Positions 26,899 through 36,302 of a stretch of DNA of 64,000 nt are shown piece after piece. The notes beneath the pieces are model-generated. The model did not search any database, was not told where the DNA came from, and saw nothing but the letters and a program-made list of their open reading frames with translations. The position numbers were made by a program, and so were the translations under genes. The DNA comes from Mesorhizobium sp. SARCC-RB16n (GTDB taxonomy: Bacteria > Pseudomonadota > Alphaproteobacteria > Rhizobiales > Rhizobiaceae), in the NCBI RefSeq assembly GCF_008520305.1, contig NZ_ML703269.1:1-64000 (forward strand), given 5' to 3'. The number at the start of each line of letters is the position of its first letter. Within the stretch, counting starts at the first letter, position 1.

Positions 26899-29800
26899 GC
26901 CGCTACCCCGAGCGCTTCCGCCTCGGCAATCAGCGCGGCGAGATCGTCGTCGATGGAATTGCGCAAGGGATGCCAGAGGCCGCGCCGGCGCGCCGACAGG
27001 AAGCGCTCGGCGATGACTTTGGCGGCTGCGGGATTTTCGCGCAGGATGAAGGCGCGAACGTTCGGATCGCCGAGATAGGCATCGTGCACGGCCTCGATCA
27101 GCGCGCCTGAAATGGCATGGGTGGTCTCGGCGAAGCCGACCAGCCGGTCGACGGTTTCGGCGAATTCGGAGGCGCCGCGCGGGCCGTGGCGCATTTGCCC
27201 TGATATGAACCGGGCGTTGACGGCACGGGCACGCACCACGCGCGACACCGCCTCGCCGACCGAGCGCGGCTTCGGCTTCTGCGGATCCGTGGTGTCGAGC
27301 ACGATGACGTCGGCGTTCCTGCCGAGCGTGGCCAAGGCGGCCGAAAAGCCGCCGATGAAGGCGACGTCAGCGGAGCCTTCGAGGATGTCGCGGCCGGGGT
27401 CGTCGCCGGTGTGGACAAGAAGATCGGCTTCGGCGATGCGGCCCTCGAAAGCGCCGGGCGCCGAGATGCCTTCGCCGCCGGCACCGCCATAGGCGTGCGA
27501 GGTGGAGTCGAGATAGGCGCGGCCGATTTCTTCCCGCGCTGTCCAGTCGCCGCTCGACAAAAGTTCCTCGACGCCGGCGCCGTAAGTGCCGGGCGAGGTG
27601 CCGAAGATGCGCGGGCTGACCTTGCCGTCGGCTCGGGTCCTGGCGGCGAGCGGGTTTTCCGAATCGTCCTCGTCGCGTGCAGCAACGGCTTTGGCGGCGG
27701 CGTCGATCAGGGCGATCTGGGTCGGAAACATGTCGCGGAACAGCCCCGATATGCGCCAGGTCACGTCGACGCGCGGGCGGCCGAGCGTAGCCGGTGGGAG
27801 CACTTCGATGCCGGTGATGCGGCCGGTGGCAGTGTCCCATTGCGGCCGACAGCCCATCAGCGCCAGGCCCTGCGCAATCTCCTCGCCACCGGTGCGCAGC
27901 GAGGCCGAGCCCCAGAGGTCTGTCACCAGCGAGCGCGGCCAGTCGCCGCGCGATTGCATGTAGCCGCGTATGACTTCCTCGGCAGCCGCCTTGCCAAGGT
28001 CATAGGCGGTCGGCGTCGGCATGGTGCGCGGATCCGAGGTGAACAGGTTGCGGCCGGTGGGCAAGACATCGGAGCGGCCGCGCGCGGGCGCGCCGGCCGG
28101 GCCTGCCTTGACGTGACGGCCATCGAGCGCGGCGAATAGCGCCGCCTTCTCGGCTTCCGCGCTTTGCCGGCGCATAGTGTCAAGCTCGTCGTCAGCGACG
28201 CGGCCGTAGACATGCAGCCCGTCCTTGATGGCGAAATCCTTGAGGTCGCAGAGCCAGGCGTCGATGCGGCGCAGTGCCTCGTCGGGCGCGTCGGTCTCGG
28301 CGATGCCGGCTTCGGAGGCGAGGCCGGTCTTTTGCGCGGTGTCGACGATCAGCCTGGCGAGACGGTCGCGGCGGCGGCGGTCGAGCCCGTCGGCCTGGGC
28401 ATATTCGTCGACCAGCCGTTCGAGCTTATGCTGGCCCTCGTCCAGTCCGGCGCCTGTCAGCCGCGGCGGCAGATGGCCAAGCGTGACGGCGGCAATGCGC
28501 CGCTTGGCCTGCGCTGCTTCGCCGGGGTTGGAGACGATGAAGGGATAGATGACGGGCAGGGAGCCGGTGACGATCTCGGGGAAGCAGTTTTGCGAGAGCG
28601 CAACGGTCTTGCCGGGTAGCCATTCCAGCGTGCCGTGGGCGCCGACATGGATGAGTGCGTGGACGCTGAGCGATTTGCGCAGCCAGAGGCCGAAGGCGAG
28701 GAGCGCATGGCGCGGCGGGAGCGTCGGGTCGTGATAGTCGGCGCGGCGATCGGCGGAGCGTCCGCGATCGGGGGCGAGGGCCACGGTGATGTTGCCGAAA
28801 TTCGCGGCGTGGAAGGGGAAGTGTTTCTTGCTTGATTGCGAAGGTTTGCGCTCGCGAAGACCTGTCTCATCTTCCGCTCTGCCCCAGGCAGCGTCTACCG
28901 CAGCAATTGCCGCTGACGGCAACTCAGTCGAAAAGGAGTAATAGTCGTCCAGCCTCAGCCCATGATTGCCGCGTTCCAGCAAATCCAGCAATTCACGCGG
29001 CGTTTGCGGAATCCCTTCAACGACATAGCCCTGTTCGCTCAAGTCATGCAGCATGCCCAGCACGCTGGACGGAACATCCAGCCCGACCGCGTAGCCGGTT
29101 CGGCCAGGTGCGCTGGGATAATCGGGGATCAGGATCGCGAGCTTGCGTTCGGCGCGCGCGGTCCCCCGCAAACGGATGAAGGCCGCCACGCGCTTGGCTA
29201 CTTGCTCTACACGATCCGCTTCCGGCCGGTTGGCCAAGGCACGGTGGCCAAGCGCCGGGTCGACATCGCTCTCGCCCTTGAAGGAAATGGCGCCGGCAAG
29301 GATGCGGCCGTCGAGCTCTGGCAGCACGACATGCATGGCAAGGTCGGCGGGGGCGAGCCCGCGCTGGTTGTTTTCCCAGATATCGCGGCGGGTGGTGGCG
29401 ACGATGATCTGGAAGACAGGCACGCCAGCGCGGTCGAACAGGGTTTCCACGCCGGGCTCGGCGCCGGACGCGAAAGCGGTCGCGGTGATGATGGCGGCCG
29501 GTTTCAGCGATGCTATGGCAGTTTCGACGAACGCCAGGGACACCAGGTCCTTGAGACTGGAAACGAAGATCGGGACCGGTGCCAGTCCCTGAGAGTGCAA
29601 AGCCTCGGCCAAGGCATCGATCGGGGCGACATCGGCTGCAAGCAGCATCGATCGGTAAAAGAGAATCGGGATGACGGGAGCGCCGACATTTGAAAGGTCC
29701 GGCTCCTCCGCGACACCCAATCCAGGCTGATAGTAGCCGGCCTTTGGCACGCTGACCGGGTTGGCGACGGGCCTGTCCTGTCCAATCAGTCCTGCCAGCC

Positions 29801-30269
29801 TGTGCACCAGCGCACTCATATTGGCCGGGCCGCCCTCGCGGAAATAGCCGAGCAGGCCGTCGAGTTCGGCGCGCGGCAGCGTCGAGGCTTCGATCAGCCG
29901 GAGATCCTCGTCATGGCTTTCACCGGGAAGCAACGCCAGTCTTATGCCGTGCTCGCGGGCAATTGCCGAGAGCTGGTCGCAGCCATAGCGCCACCAGTCG
30001 TAGCCGCCGAGGATGCGCACCAGGATGACCTTGGCATGGCGGGCGACGCTGTCGATCCAGAGATCGACGGACATGGGATGGCGCAGGTCGCGCAGTGCCG
30101 CGAGCCGCATCGAGGGCAAGCGATCGGCGTCGGCCTTCCATGCAGCCGCCAGTCCGGCGAGATCGCTGTCGGTGAAGGACAGCGCCACGATATCCGCCGG
30201 CGCCTGCCGCAGGTCGACCGGCTCGGCGAGGTCGTCGAGCGAGGCGGAGGTCGTGGTGAGGATGTGCAT
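26895..30269 (-). CDS. cobN: Cobaltochelatase large subunit CobN
   Basis: The 1124-residue ATP-dependent cobaltochelatase subunit that binds hydrogenobyrinate a,c-diamide and inserts Co2+, working with CobS/CobT-type AAA+ and integrin-like subunits not in this window. Chelatase blocks are clear: GGYDWWRYG, HVGAHGTLEWLPGKTVALS, GRSDVLPTGRNLF, GTSPGTYGAGVEELL and the C-terminal MRHGPRGASEFAE. From memory of P. denitrificans CobN (about 1275 aa), this is some 150 residues short; the shortening seems to lie between GLHVYG (about 683) and ALDGRHV (about 714). Ends read as complete. Overlaps cobG by 4 bases. Confidence 0.95.
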   Translation of the reverse strand: MHILTTTSASLDDLAEPVDLRQAPADIVALSFTDSDLAGLAAAWKADADRLPSMRLAALRDLRHPMSVDLWIDSVARHAKVILVRILGGYDWWRYGCDQLSAIAREHGIRLALLPGESHDEDLRLIEASTLPRAELDGLLGYFREGGPANMSALVHRLAGLIGQDRPVANPVSVPKAGYYQPGLGVAEEPDLSNVGAPVIPILFYRSMLLAADVAPIDALAEALHSQGLAPVPIFVSSLKDLVSLAFVETAIASLKPAAIITATAFASGAEPGVETLFDRAGVPVFQIIVATTRRDIWENNQRGLAPADLAMHVVLPELDGRILAGAISFKGESDVDPALGHRALANRPEADRVEQVAKRVAAFIRLRGTARAERKLAILIPDYPSAPGRTGYAVGLDVPSSVLGMLHDLSEQGYVVEGIPQTPRELLDLLERGNHGLRLDDYYSFSTELPSAAIAAVDAAWGRAEDETGLRERKPSQSSKKHFPFHAANFGNITVALAPDRGRSADRRADYHDPTLPPRHALLAFGLWLRKSLSVHALIHVGAHGTLEWLPGKTVALSQNCFPEIVTGSLPVIYPFIVSNPGEAAQAKRRIAAVTLGHLPPRLTGAGLDEGQHKLERLVDEYAQADGLDRRRRDRLARLIVDTAQKTGLASEAGIAETDAPDEALRRIDAWLCDLKDFAIKDGLHVYGRVADDELDTMRRQSAEAEKAALFAALDGRHVKAGPAGAPARGRSDVLPTGRNLFTSDPRTMPTPTAYDLGKAAAEEVIRGYMQSRGDWPRSLVTDLWGSASLRTGGEEIAQGLALMGCRPQWDTATGRITGIEVLPPATLGRPRVDVTWRISGLFRDMFPTQIALIDAAAKAVAARDEDDSENPLAARTRADGKVSPRIFGTSPGTYGAGVEELLSSGDWTAREEIGRAYLDSTSHAYGGAGGEGISAPGAFEGRIAEADLLVHTGDDPGRDILEGSADVAFIGGFSAALATLGRNADVIVLDTTDPQKPKPRSVGEAVSRVVRARAVNARFISGQMRHGPRGASEFAETVDRLVGFAETTHAISGALIEAVHDAYLGDPNVRAFILRENPAAAKVIAERFLSARRRGLWHPLRNSIDDDLAALIAEAEALGVAA

Positions 30270-30287
30270 CGCGGCTCGTGCCTGAGA

Positions 30288-31325
30288 TCAGCCGGCGAGG
30301 ATACGTTCGATCGCGGGGCGGTTCAGCCCCTTGAGACCGATGACGACGAGGCGCGAACGACGGTCGTCCTCGGCGGTCCAGGCGCGGTCATAGTAATGAT
30401 TGACGCGCGGGCCGACAGCCTGCAGCAGGAGCCGCATCGGCTTGCCGCCGACCTCGACGAAGCCTTTCACCCGCAACACGTTTTCCTGTTCGGCGGCCGC
30501 GGCGACGCGCTTTGCCAACTCGTCCGGATTGGCGATCGAGGGAATGTCGACGATGAACGTGTCGAAGTCGTCATGCTCATGGTCGAACGCGCCGTCATGA
30601 TGGGACTTGCGGTTCTCGATGTCGTCCTCGACGGCGAGCCCAAGACCGAGCAGCACCGAGGGATCGACCTTGCCGTGAGACGTCGGCACAATCTTCACGG
30701 CGCGGGCGGAGTGTTCGCCGATGATGGCGTTGGCGCGGGCTGAGCCCTCGGCGTCCATCAGATCGCTCTTCGACAGGATGATCAGATCGGCGCAGGCGAT
30801 CTGATCCTCGAAGACTTCCTCGACCGGATCGTCATGGTCCAGTGTCTCGTCCTGCGCACGCTGCGCCTGCAGGGCGTCCATGTCGTTGGCGACGCGGCCT
30901 TCGGCAAGTGCGGGACCGTCGACCACCGCGATGACGCCATCGACGGTCACCCGGCTCTTCACTGTCGGCCACTGGAAAGCCTGGACCAGCGGCTTGGGCA
31001 GGGCGAGGCCCGAGGTTTCGATCAGGATATGGTCGACCTTGGGCGTCAGCGACAGGATCTGGTCGAGCGCCGGCACGAAATCGTCGGCGACTGTGCAACA
31101 GATGCAGCCATTGGCCAATTCGACGATGTTTTCCTCGGGGCAGGTATCGATGCCGCACCCCTTGAGGATTTCGCCGTCGATGCCGATGTCGCCGAACTCG
31201 TTGACAATGATCGCGATACGCTTGCCGCCGGCGTTTTCCAGGAGATGGCGGATCAGCGTCGTCTTGCCGGCGCCGAGGAAGCCGGTGACGACGGTGCAGG
31301 GAACGCGGGAAACGGACGTGGTCAT
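30288..31325 (-). CDS. cobW: CobW-family GTPase / cobalt chaperone
   Basis: A 345-residue G3E GTPase. Walker A GFLGAGKTTL lies at residues 14-23, the metal-binding GCICC near 75, and a His/Asp-rich loop (HHDGAFDHEHDDFD) precedes the CobW C-terminal domain. Relatives deliver cobalt to CobN; adjacency to cobN supports that here. It follows the DUF1636 gene by 2 bp and precedes cobN by 18 bp. Confidence 0.95.
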   Translation of the reverse strand: MTTSVSRVPCTVVTGFLGAGKTTLIRHLLENAGGKRIAIIVNEFGDIGIDGEILKGCGIDTCPEENIVELANGCICCTVADDFVPALDQILSLTPKVDHILIETSGLALPKPLVQAFQWPTVKSRVTVDGVIAVVDGPALAEGRVANDMDALQAQRAQDETLDHDDPVEEVFEDQIACADLIILSKSDLMDAEGSARANAIIGEHSARAVKIVPTSHGKVDPSVLLGLGLAVEDDIENRKSHHDGAFDHEHDDFDTFIVDIPSIANPDELAKRVAAAAEQENVLRVKGFVEVGGKPMRLLLQAVGPRVNHYYDRAWTAEDDRRSRLVVIGLKGLNRPAIERILAG

Positions 31326-31327
31326 GA

Positions 31328-31756
31328 TCAGTCTTTCAGCATGTCGAGGGGAGGGATGCGGGCAACGAGGCCGCGCTTGAGGCTATCGGGGCGGCCCCGC
31401 CAGGGAATGAGGCCGTCGCGAGAGGTAGCGAAGAGTTTCGCGCCGGTGACGAGATCGGCGCCGCTGGTCGTGGTCAGATCGCCGAAGACATAGCTCCAAG
31501 AGCCATCGCGCAGGATCGCGGCGCTCAGCCGGCGCTTGCAATTGCCGAGGCATTCGACGGTGCGAATGCGAATTTTCTCGCTCGAGGCTGCTTGGCGCGT
31601 ATCTTCAGCCAAAAGTTCGCCGGCCCGGGGATGGGCGTCGGAGCCGGTCTCGTCGCGACAGGAGGCGCAGACGATGACAGTGATCCCGACCAGGGAATCA
31701 TCCTCGCCGGACAAAATGTCCGTTGTTTCAGCCGAAAAACTGCTGTCGCGGTCCAA
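31328..31756 (-). CDS. DUF1636 metal-binding-type protein, first gene of the cob operon
   Basis: A DUF1636 protein with the domain start ITVIVCASC and a second Cys motif VECLGNCKRRLSAAI, a thioredoxin-like ferredoxin pattern. Such genes are frequent neighbours of cobW/cobN; function unproven. I start at TTG 31756 (142 residues) because AAGGAG lies six bases upstream, just below a small hairpin. An ATG at 31804 would add 16 residues but begins one base after the riboswitch P1 stem, with its nearest SD-like sequence 14 bases away inside the B12 box. Confidence 0.82.
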   Translation of the reverse strand: MDRDSSFSAETTDILSGEDDSLVGITVIVCASCRDETGSDAHPRAGELLAEDTRQAASSEKIRIRTVECLGNCKRRLSAAILRDGSWSYVFGDLTTTSGADLVTGAKLFATSRDGLIPWRGRPDSLKRGLVARIPPLDMLKD

Positions 31757-31762
31757 ATCAGG

Positions 31763-31788
31763 CTCCTTGCCCGGAAAACCCGCCGGGC
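31763..31788 (-). promoter_or_regulatory. Shine-Dalgarno with adjoining hairpin (riboswitch expression platform candidate)
   Basis: On the minus strand GCCCGG-N8-CCGGGC (31788-31769) forms a 6-bp hairpin immediately followed by AAGGAG (31768-31763), then six bases to the TTG at 31756. Placed between the B12 aptamer and the first gene, it would suit translational control by the riboswitch. Inferred from layout. Confidence 0.5.
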
Positions 31789-31805
31789 GATCGGATTCTT
31801 GCATT

Positions 31806-31990
31806 CCAGACGGCAGGTCTCCTGGCTTGCGGGTCATCGCCTTGGGTAGCCGCCTTCCCGGGACAATCCCAGTGGCTTTCGGCCTTGGCTCTTCGCTTAC
31901 AGTTGCGGGGACAGCCGCGGATTTGGGATTTTTCAATCCCGCACCGCATTCCCTCTTGGCTCCTCCCTTTGCCGAGAGGAGACCGTCTGG
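31806..31990 (-). promoter_or_regulatory. Cobalamin riboswitch
   Basis: A full adenosylcobalamin-type aptamer on the minus strand. P1 is CCAGACGG (31990-31983) paired with CCGTCTGG (31813-31806). The conserved CCCGCAACTGTAAGCG core (P5-L5 side), GCCACTG, and the B12 box AGCCAGGAGACCTGCC (31827-31812) are in the right order and spacing. It lies directly upstream of DUF1636-cobW-cobN..., so B12 should repress this operon by feedback. Confidence 0.96.
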
Positions 31991-32031
31991 ACTGGATTTA
32001 GGCTCTTGCGGGCAGCGGTGTCAACGCGAGC

Positions 32032-33231
32032 TTACGACACCGCGATGTCGGACAGCGCCGGGCCCAGATCGCCGGCAGGCGTCACTTCGATGCGTTCGAG
32101 GCCAAGCCAGCCCTGCATCTGCTTCAATTCCTCGAAAAGCTGGGCGGCAGTTTCGGCAGGCGCGCGGGGTTCGGCGTAAGCAGCATGGACACGCAAGACA
32201 CTGGCCGGCCGGTCGGCCTTGAGGTCGACGCGCGCGACGATCCTGTCGCCGAGCAGGAAAGGTAGGACGTAGTAGCCGTATTGGCGCTTGTCGGCCGGGG
32301 TGTAGATCTCGATGCGGTAGTGGAAATCGAATAGCCGCTCCGAGCGCGAGCGCTCGAAGACGACCGGATCGAACGGCGCCAGCAGAGCGCGGGCGTCGAT
32401 CTTGCGTGGCAAACGAGCATCGTTGTAAAGATAAGCCGGCTTGTCCCAGCCTTCGACCCGCACCGGCAGCAATTCGCCGGTCTCGACCAGTTCCTCCAGC
32501 CGGCCTTTCATGTCCGCCGGAGACAGGCGGAAATAGTCGCGTAAATCGCCTGATGTCGCGACGCCATGGGCGCGAGCGGAAATGCGCAGCAATTCGCGAT
32601 GCGCATCCTCGACGGCCGGTACCGGCAGGTCGAGGATCGCCTGCGGCAGCACGCGTTCGGGCAGGTCATAGAAGCGCTCGAAACCGCGCCGATGCGCCGT
32701 GGTGATGCGCCCGGCCCAGAACAGCCATTCGAAGGCATGCTTGGCGTGGCTCCAGCCCCACCAGCCGCCGGAGCCCTTCTGGCCTTCCAGCGCGGAGGCG
32801 GCGACCGGGCCGCGCGCGACGACCTCGCGGTAGATCTCTTCTATATAGGTGGCGTGCTCGCGGCCCCATTTGGCCAGGCCCAGATACATTTCATCGCCTT
32901 GCTCGGCGCGCTGCATGCGCCAGCGCATCAGCGGGTAGGTCTCGACCGGCAGGAACGAGGCCTCATGCGCCCAGTATTCGAACACGGTGCGCTTGCGCGT
33001 CACGGCGGCGTTGTCGAGCAAAGCGATGGGATAGGGGCCAAGACGCGAATAGAGCGGCATGTAATGGGCGCGAACCACCGCACTGACGGAATCGATCTGC
33101 AGTAGGCCGGTGCGGGACAGAACGCGGGCGAAGTGGCGGCGGTCGGGCGTGCCGGCGGGGCGGGGATCGAGAAACCCCTGAGCGGCGAGCGCGATGCGCC
33201 GGGCGGCGGCAAGCGAGATCTTTTCCTTCAT
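32032..33231 (-). CDS. AlkZ/YcaQ-like winged-helix DNA glycosylase family protein
   Basis: A 399-residue protein of the HTH_42 (AlkZ/YcaQ) family. N-terminal ISLAAARRIALAAQGF and GLLQIDSVSAVVRAHYMPLYSRLGPY, an EYWAHEASFLPVE block, and a C-terminal FDPVVFERSRSERLFDFHYRIEIYTPADKRQYGYYVLPFLLGDRIVARVDLKADR segment are family hallmarks. E. coli YcaQ unhooks interstrand crosslinks; the QxQ/QxD active site corresponds to the LLQIDS region here. It is divergent from the nuo operon and unrelated to it. Confidence 0.88.
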   Translation of the reverse strand: MKEKISLAAARRIALAAQGFLDPRPAGTPDRRHFARVLSRTGLLQIDSVSAVVRAHYMPLYSRLGPYPIALLDNAAVTRKRTVFEYWAHEASFLPVETYPLMRWRMQRAEQGDEMYLGLAKWGREHATYIEEIYREVVARGPVAASALEGQKGSGGWWGWSHAKHAFEWLFWAGRITTAHRRGFERFYDLPERVLPQAILDLPVPAVEDAHRELLRISARAHGVATSGDLRDYFRLSPADMKGRLEELVETGELLPVRVEGWDKPAYLYNDARLPRKIDARALLAPFDPVVFERSRSERLFDFHYRIEIYTPADKRQYGYYVLPFLLGDRIVARVDLKADRPASVLRVHAAYAEPRAPAETAAQLFEELKQMQGWLGLERIEVTPAGDLGPALSDIAVS

Positions 33232-33566
33232 GCGGATGCGTCTCTGATGGACCTGTCTGGCGTCATTGCGAGGCGTGATTCCTGTCCATGCTAGCAGGGT
33301 TTTGGCGGCAACCCTGTCAGGAGAGAAAAGTGGAGTAAAAAACGAAGGAAATCAAACAAGAGCGTATGGGACCAGTTTCTCCCGGAATGCCGTCCAGCTC
33401 GGCGTTTTGAACAAGGTTTGACTTGCTTCGCTGGAAGTGCTGCGCTAACCCTCGCCGCGTTGCAGCATAAGCTCCTTAAAACGGTTCAGCGGTTAAACTG
33501 TCACGCTTCCGCATTAAGGACCGGTGCTGTAATCAACGTGGATTGGCGCCAACGGAAAGCCGCTGC
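33232..33566. other. Divergent intergenic region carrying the nuo promoter
   Basis: 335 bases between the glycosylase gene (minus) and nuoA (plus), without an ORF I would support. TTGACT at 33418-33423 is a plausible -35, but no good -10 stands 16-18 bases on, so the nuo start site is not placed. No strong hairpin or palindrome was recognised. Confidence 0.4.
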
Positions 33567-33932
33567 ATGAACGCACTCCTCAGTTCGTACCTGCCCATCG
33601 TCCTGTTCATCGGCGTGGCGCTGGTCGTCGGCCTGGCGCTGCTGGCCGCACCGTTCCTGGTGGCGTATCGCAACCCCGATCCCGAAAAGCTGTCCGCCTA
33701 TGAGTGCGGGTTCAACTCGTTCGACGACGCCCGCATGAAGTTCGACATCCGTTTCTACCTGGTGTCGATCCTGTTCATCATCTTCGACCTCGAAGTGGCC
33801 TTCCTGTTTCCCTGGGCGGTGTCCTTCTCGAAGATCGGCATGCTCGGCTTCTGGTCGATGATGGTATTTTTGGCAGTGCTGACAATCGGCTTTGCCTATG
33901 AATGGAAAAAAGGAGCGCTGGAATGGGATTGA
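33567..33932 (+). CDS. nuoA: NADH-quinone oxidoreductase subunit A
   Basis: A 121-residue membrane subunit of complex I with three TM helices. [32 protein letters not shown], with the conserved Cys loop and acidic helix residues, is characteristic. First gene of the 14-subunit nuo operon, which couples NADH oxidation and quinone reduction to proton pumping in the inner membrane. The ATG at 33567 is chosen for length; upstream codons in frame add eight residues not seen in the family. Confidence 0.97.
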   Translation: MNALLSSYLPIVLFIGVALVVGLALLAAPFLVAYRNPDPEKLSAYECGFNSFDDARMKFDIRFYLVSILFIIFDLEVAFLFPWAVSFSKIGMLGFWSMMVFLAVLTIGFAYEWKKGALEWD

Positions 33933-34504
33933 ACGACAGTTCAGGCACCCTCGTCGCGCCAAAGCCCAAGGGAATCATCGATCCCAACACCGGCAGGCCG
34001 GTGGGGGAGGACGATCCCTTCTTCCTCGAAATCAACAATGAGCTTGCCGACAAGGGTTTTCTGGTCACCTCGACCGAGGCGCTGATCACCTGGGCGCGAA
34101 GCGGCTCGCTGATGTTCATGACCTTCGGCCTGGCGTGCTGCGCCGTCGAGATGATCCACACCTCGATGCCGCGCTATGACTCGGAGCGGTTCGGTGTCGC
34201 GCCGCGTGCGTCTCCGCGCCAGTCCGACATCATGATCGTGGCCGGCACGCTGACCAACAAGATGGCACCGGCGCTACGCAAGGTCTACGACCAGATGCCG
34301 GAGCCGCGCTACGTCATCTCGATGGGCTCCTGCGCCAATGGCGGCGGCTATTATCACTATTCCTATTCGGTGGTGCGCGGCTGCGACCGCGTCGTGCCGG
34401 TAGACATCTATGTGCCCGGCTGCCCGCCGAGCGCCGAAGCCCTGCTCTACGGCATTCTTCTCCTGCAGAAGAAAATCCGCCGCACCGGCACGATCGAACG
34501 GTAA
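33923..34504 (+). CDS. nuoB: NADH-quinone oxidoreductase subunit B
   Basis: A 193-residue subunit carrying the N2 4Fe-4S cluster, the last electron carrier before quinone. Ligands are visible as the tandem Cys in [28 protein letters not shown] and [14 protein letters not shown]. The start ATG at 33923 overlaps the end of nuoA by 10 bases and is preceded by AGGAGCGCTGGA. Confidence 0.98.
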   Translation: MGLNDSSGTLVAPKPKGIIDPNTGRPVGEDDPFFLEINNELADKGFLVTSTEALITWARSGSLMFMTFGLACCAVEMIHTSMPRYDSERFGVAPRASPRQSDIMIVAGTLTNKMAPALRKVYDQMPEPRYVISMGSCANGGGYYHYSYSVVRGCDRVVPVDIYVPGCPPSAEALLYGILLLQKKIRRTGTIER

Positions 34505-34508
34505 ATCC

Positions 34509-35111
34509 ATGGCCGCCTCCTTAAGCGAACTGTCGACCTATCTCGGCGAGAAGCTGCCTGGCCGCTTCGGCGATGCGGTGCTCGCCTATGGCGAGCTCAC
34601 CGTTCAGGTCGAGCCGGGCAATCTGGTCGAAGTGATGACTTTCCTGCGCGACGATGCGCGCTGCCAGTTCATATCGATCATCGATGTCTGCGGCGCCGAC
34701 TATCCGTCGCGGGCCAAGCGCTTCGACGTCGTCTATCACCTGCTTTCGCCGAAGCAGAATGTGCGCATCCGCGTCAAGGTGCAGGCCGACGAGGAGACGA
34801 TGGTGCCGTCGATCACCGGCGTCTATCCCGGCGCCGACTGGTTCGAGCGCGAGACCTACGATCTCTATGGCGTGCTGTTTTCGGGCCACCCGGACCTGCG
34901 CCGCCTGCTAACCGACTACGGGTTCGAAGGCCATCCGTTGCGCAAGGATTTCCCGCTGACCGGTTTCGTCGAAGTGCGCTACGACGACGAGGCCAAGCGC
35001 GTCATCTACGAGCCTGTGGAATTGAAGCAGGAATTCCGCAATTTCGATTTTCTTTCCCCTTGGGAAGGCACCGACTATGTGCTGCCCGGGGATGAGAAGG
35101 CAAAGCAGTAA
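34509..35111 (+). CDS. nuoC: NADH-quinone oxidoreductase subunit C
   Basis: A 200-residue 30-kDa subunit of the peripheral arm Q module. The signature [40 protein letters not shown] is intact. It is not fused to NuoD, unlike in enterobacteria. Ends immediately before the nuoD start. Confidence 0.98.
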   Translation: MAASLSELSTYLGEKLPGRFGDAVLAYGELTVQVEPGNLVEVMTFLRDDARCQFISIIDVCGADYPSRAKRFDVVYHLLSPKQNVRIRVKVQADEETMVPSITGVYPGADWFERETYDLYGVLFSGHPDLRRLLTDYGFEGHPLRKDFPLTGFVEVRYDDEAKRVIYEPVELKQEFRNFDFLSPWEGTDYVLPGDEKAKQ

Positions 35112-36302
35112 ATGGCTGAAACCTCCGTCCGCAATTTCAATATCAATTTCGGCCCGCAACATCCTGCGGCGCACGGCGTTTTGCGCCTCGTGCTGGAACT
35201 CGACGGCGAAGTCGTCGACCGCGTCGATCCGCATATCGGGCTGCTGCATCGCGGCACCGAAAAGCTGATCGAGGCAAAAACCTATCTGCAGGCGGTGCCT
35301 TATCTCGACCGGCTCGACTATTGCGCGCCGATGAATCAGGAGCACGCCTTCGCGCTCGCCGCCGAGCGCCTGCTCGGCATCGAGGTGCCGAGGCGCGGCC
35401 AATTGATCCGCGTGCTCTATTGCGAAATCGGCCGCATCATGTCGCACATCCTCAACGTGACGACGCAGGCGATGGATGTCGGCGCGCTGACGCCGCCGCT
35501 GTGGGGCTTCGTCGAGCGCGAAAAGCTGATGGTGTTCTATGAGCGCGCCTCCGGTTCGCGCATGCATGCGGCCTATTTCCGGCCCGGCGGCGTCCACCAG
35601 GACCTGCCGCGGCAGTTGGTCGAGGACATCGGCAAGTGGATCGATCCGTTCCTGAAGTCGATCGACGATCTCGACAAGCTGCTCACCGGCAACCGCATCT
35701 TCAAGCAGCGCAATGTCGATATCGGCATCGTTTCGCTGGCCGATGCCTGGGCCTGGGGCTTTTCGGGCGTCATGGTGCGCGGCTCGGGTTCGCCTTGGGA
35801 CCTGCGCAAGTCGCAGCCCTATGAATGCTATTCGGAAATGGATTTCGACATTCCGATCGGCAAGAACGGCGACTGCTTCGACCGTTATCTCGTGCGCATG
35901 GAAGAAATGCGCCAGTCGGCACGGATCATGCGCCAGTGCGTCGACCTGCTGCTCGGCAAGGAAAGCACCGGCCCGGTGTCGAACCTCGACGGCAAGGTGG
36001 TGCCGCCCAAGCGCCAGGCGATGAAGCGTTCGATGGAAGCGCTCATCCATCACTTCAAGCTCTACACCGAAGGCTATCGCGTGCCGGCCGGCGAGGTCTA
36101 TGCGGCGGTCGAGGCACCGAAGGGCGAGTTCGGCGTCTATCTGGTCTCCGATGGCACCAACAAGCCCTACCGCTGCAAGCTGCGCGCCCCCGGCTTCGCG
36201 CATCTGCAAGCCATGGATTTCCTGTGCCGCGGCCACATGCTGGCCGACGTCACCGCCGTTCTTGGCTCCCTCGACATCGTGTTTGGTGAGGTCGATCGCT
36301 AA
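35112..36302 (+). CDS. nuoD: NADH-quinone oxidoreductase subunit D
   Basis: A 396-residue 49-kDa subunit that, with NuoB, forms the quinone site. [21 protein letters not shown] opens the protein, with [12 protein letters not shown] and the C-terminal DIVFGEVDR ending typical of the family. The start directly abuts the nuoC stop. Confidence 0.98.
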   Translation: MAETSVRNFNINFGPQHPAAHGVLRLVLELDGEVVDRVDPHIGLLHRGTEKLIEAKTYLQAVPYLDRLDYCAPMNQEHAFALAAERLLGIEVPRRGQLIRVLYCEIGRIMSHILNVTTQAMDVGALTPPLWGFVEREKLMVFYERASGSRMHAAYFRPGGVHQDLPRQLVEDIGKWIDPFLKSIDDLDKLLTGNRIFKQRNVDIGIVSLADAWAWGFSGVMVRGSGSPWDLRKSQPYECYSEMDFDIPIGKNGDCFDRYLVRMEEMRQSARIMRQCVDLLLGKESTGPVSNLDGKVVPPKRQAMKRSMEALIHHFKLYTEGYRVPAGEVYAAVEAPKGEFGVYLVSDGTNKPYRCKLRAPGFAHLQAMDFLCRGHMLADVTAVLGSLDIVFGEVDR

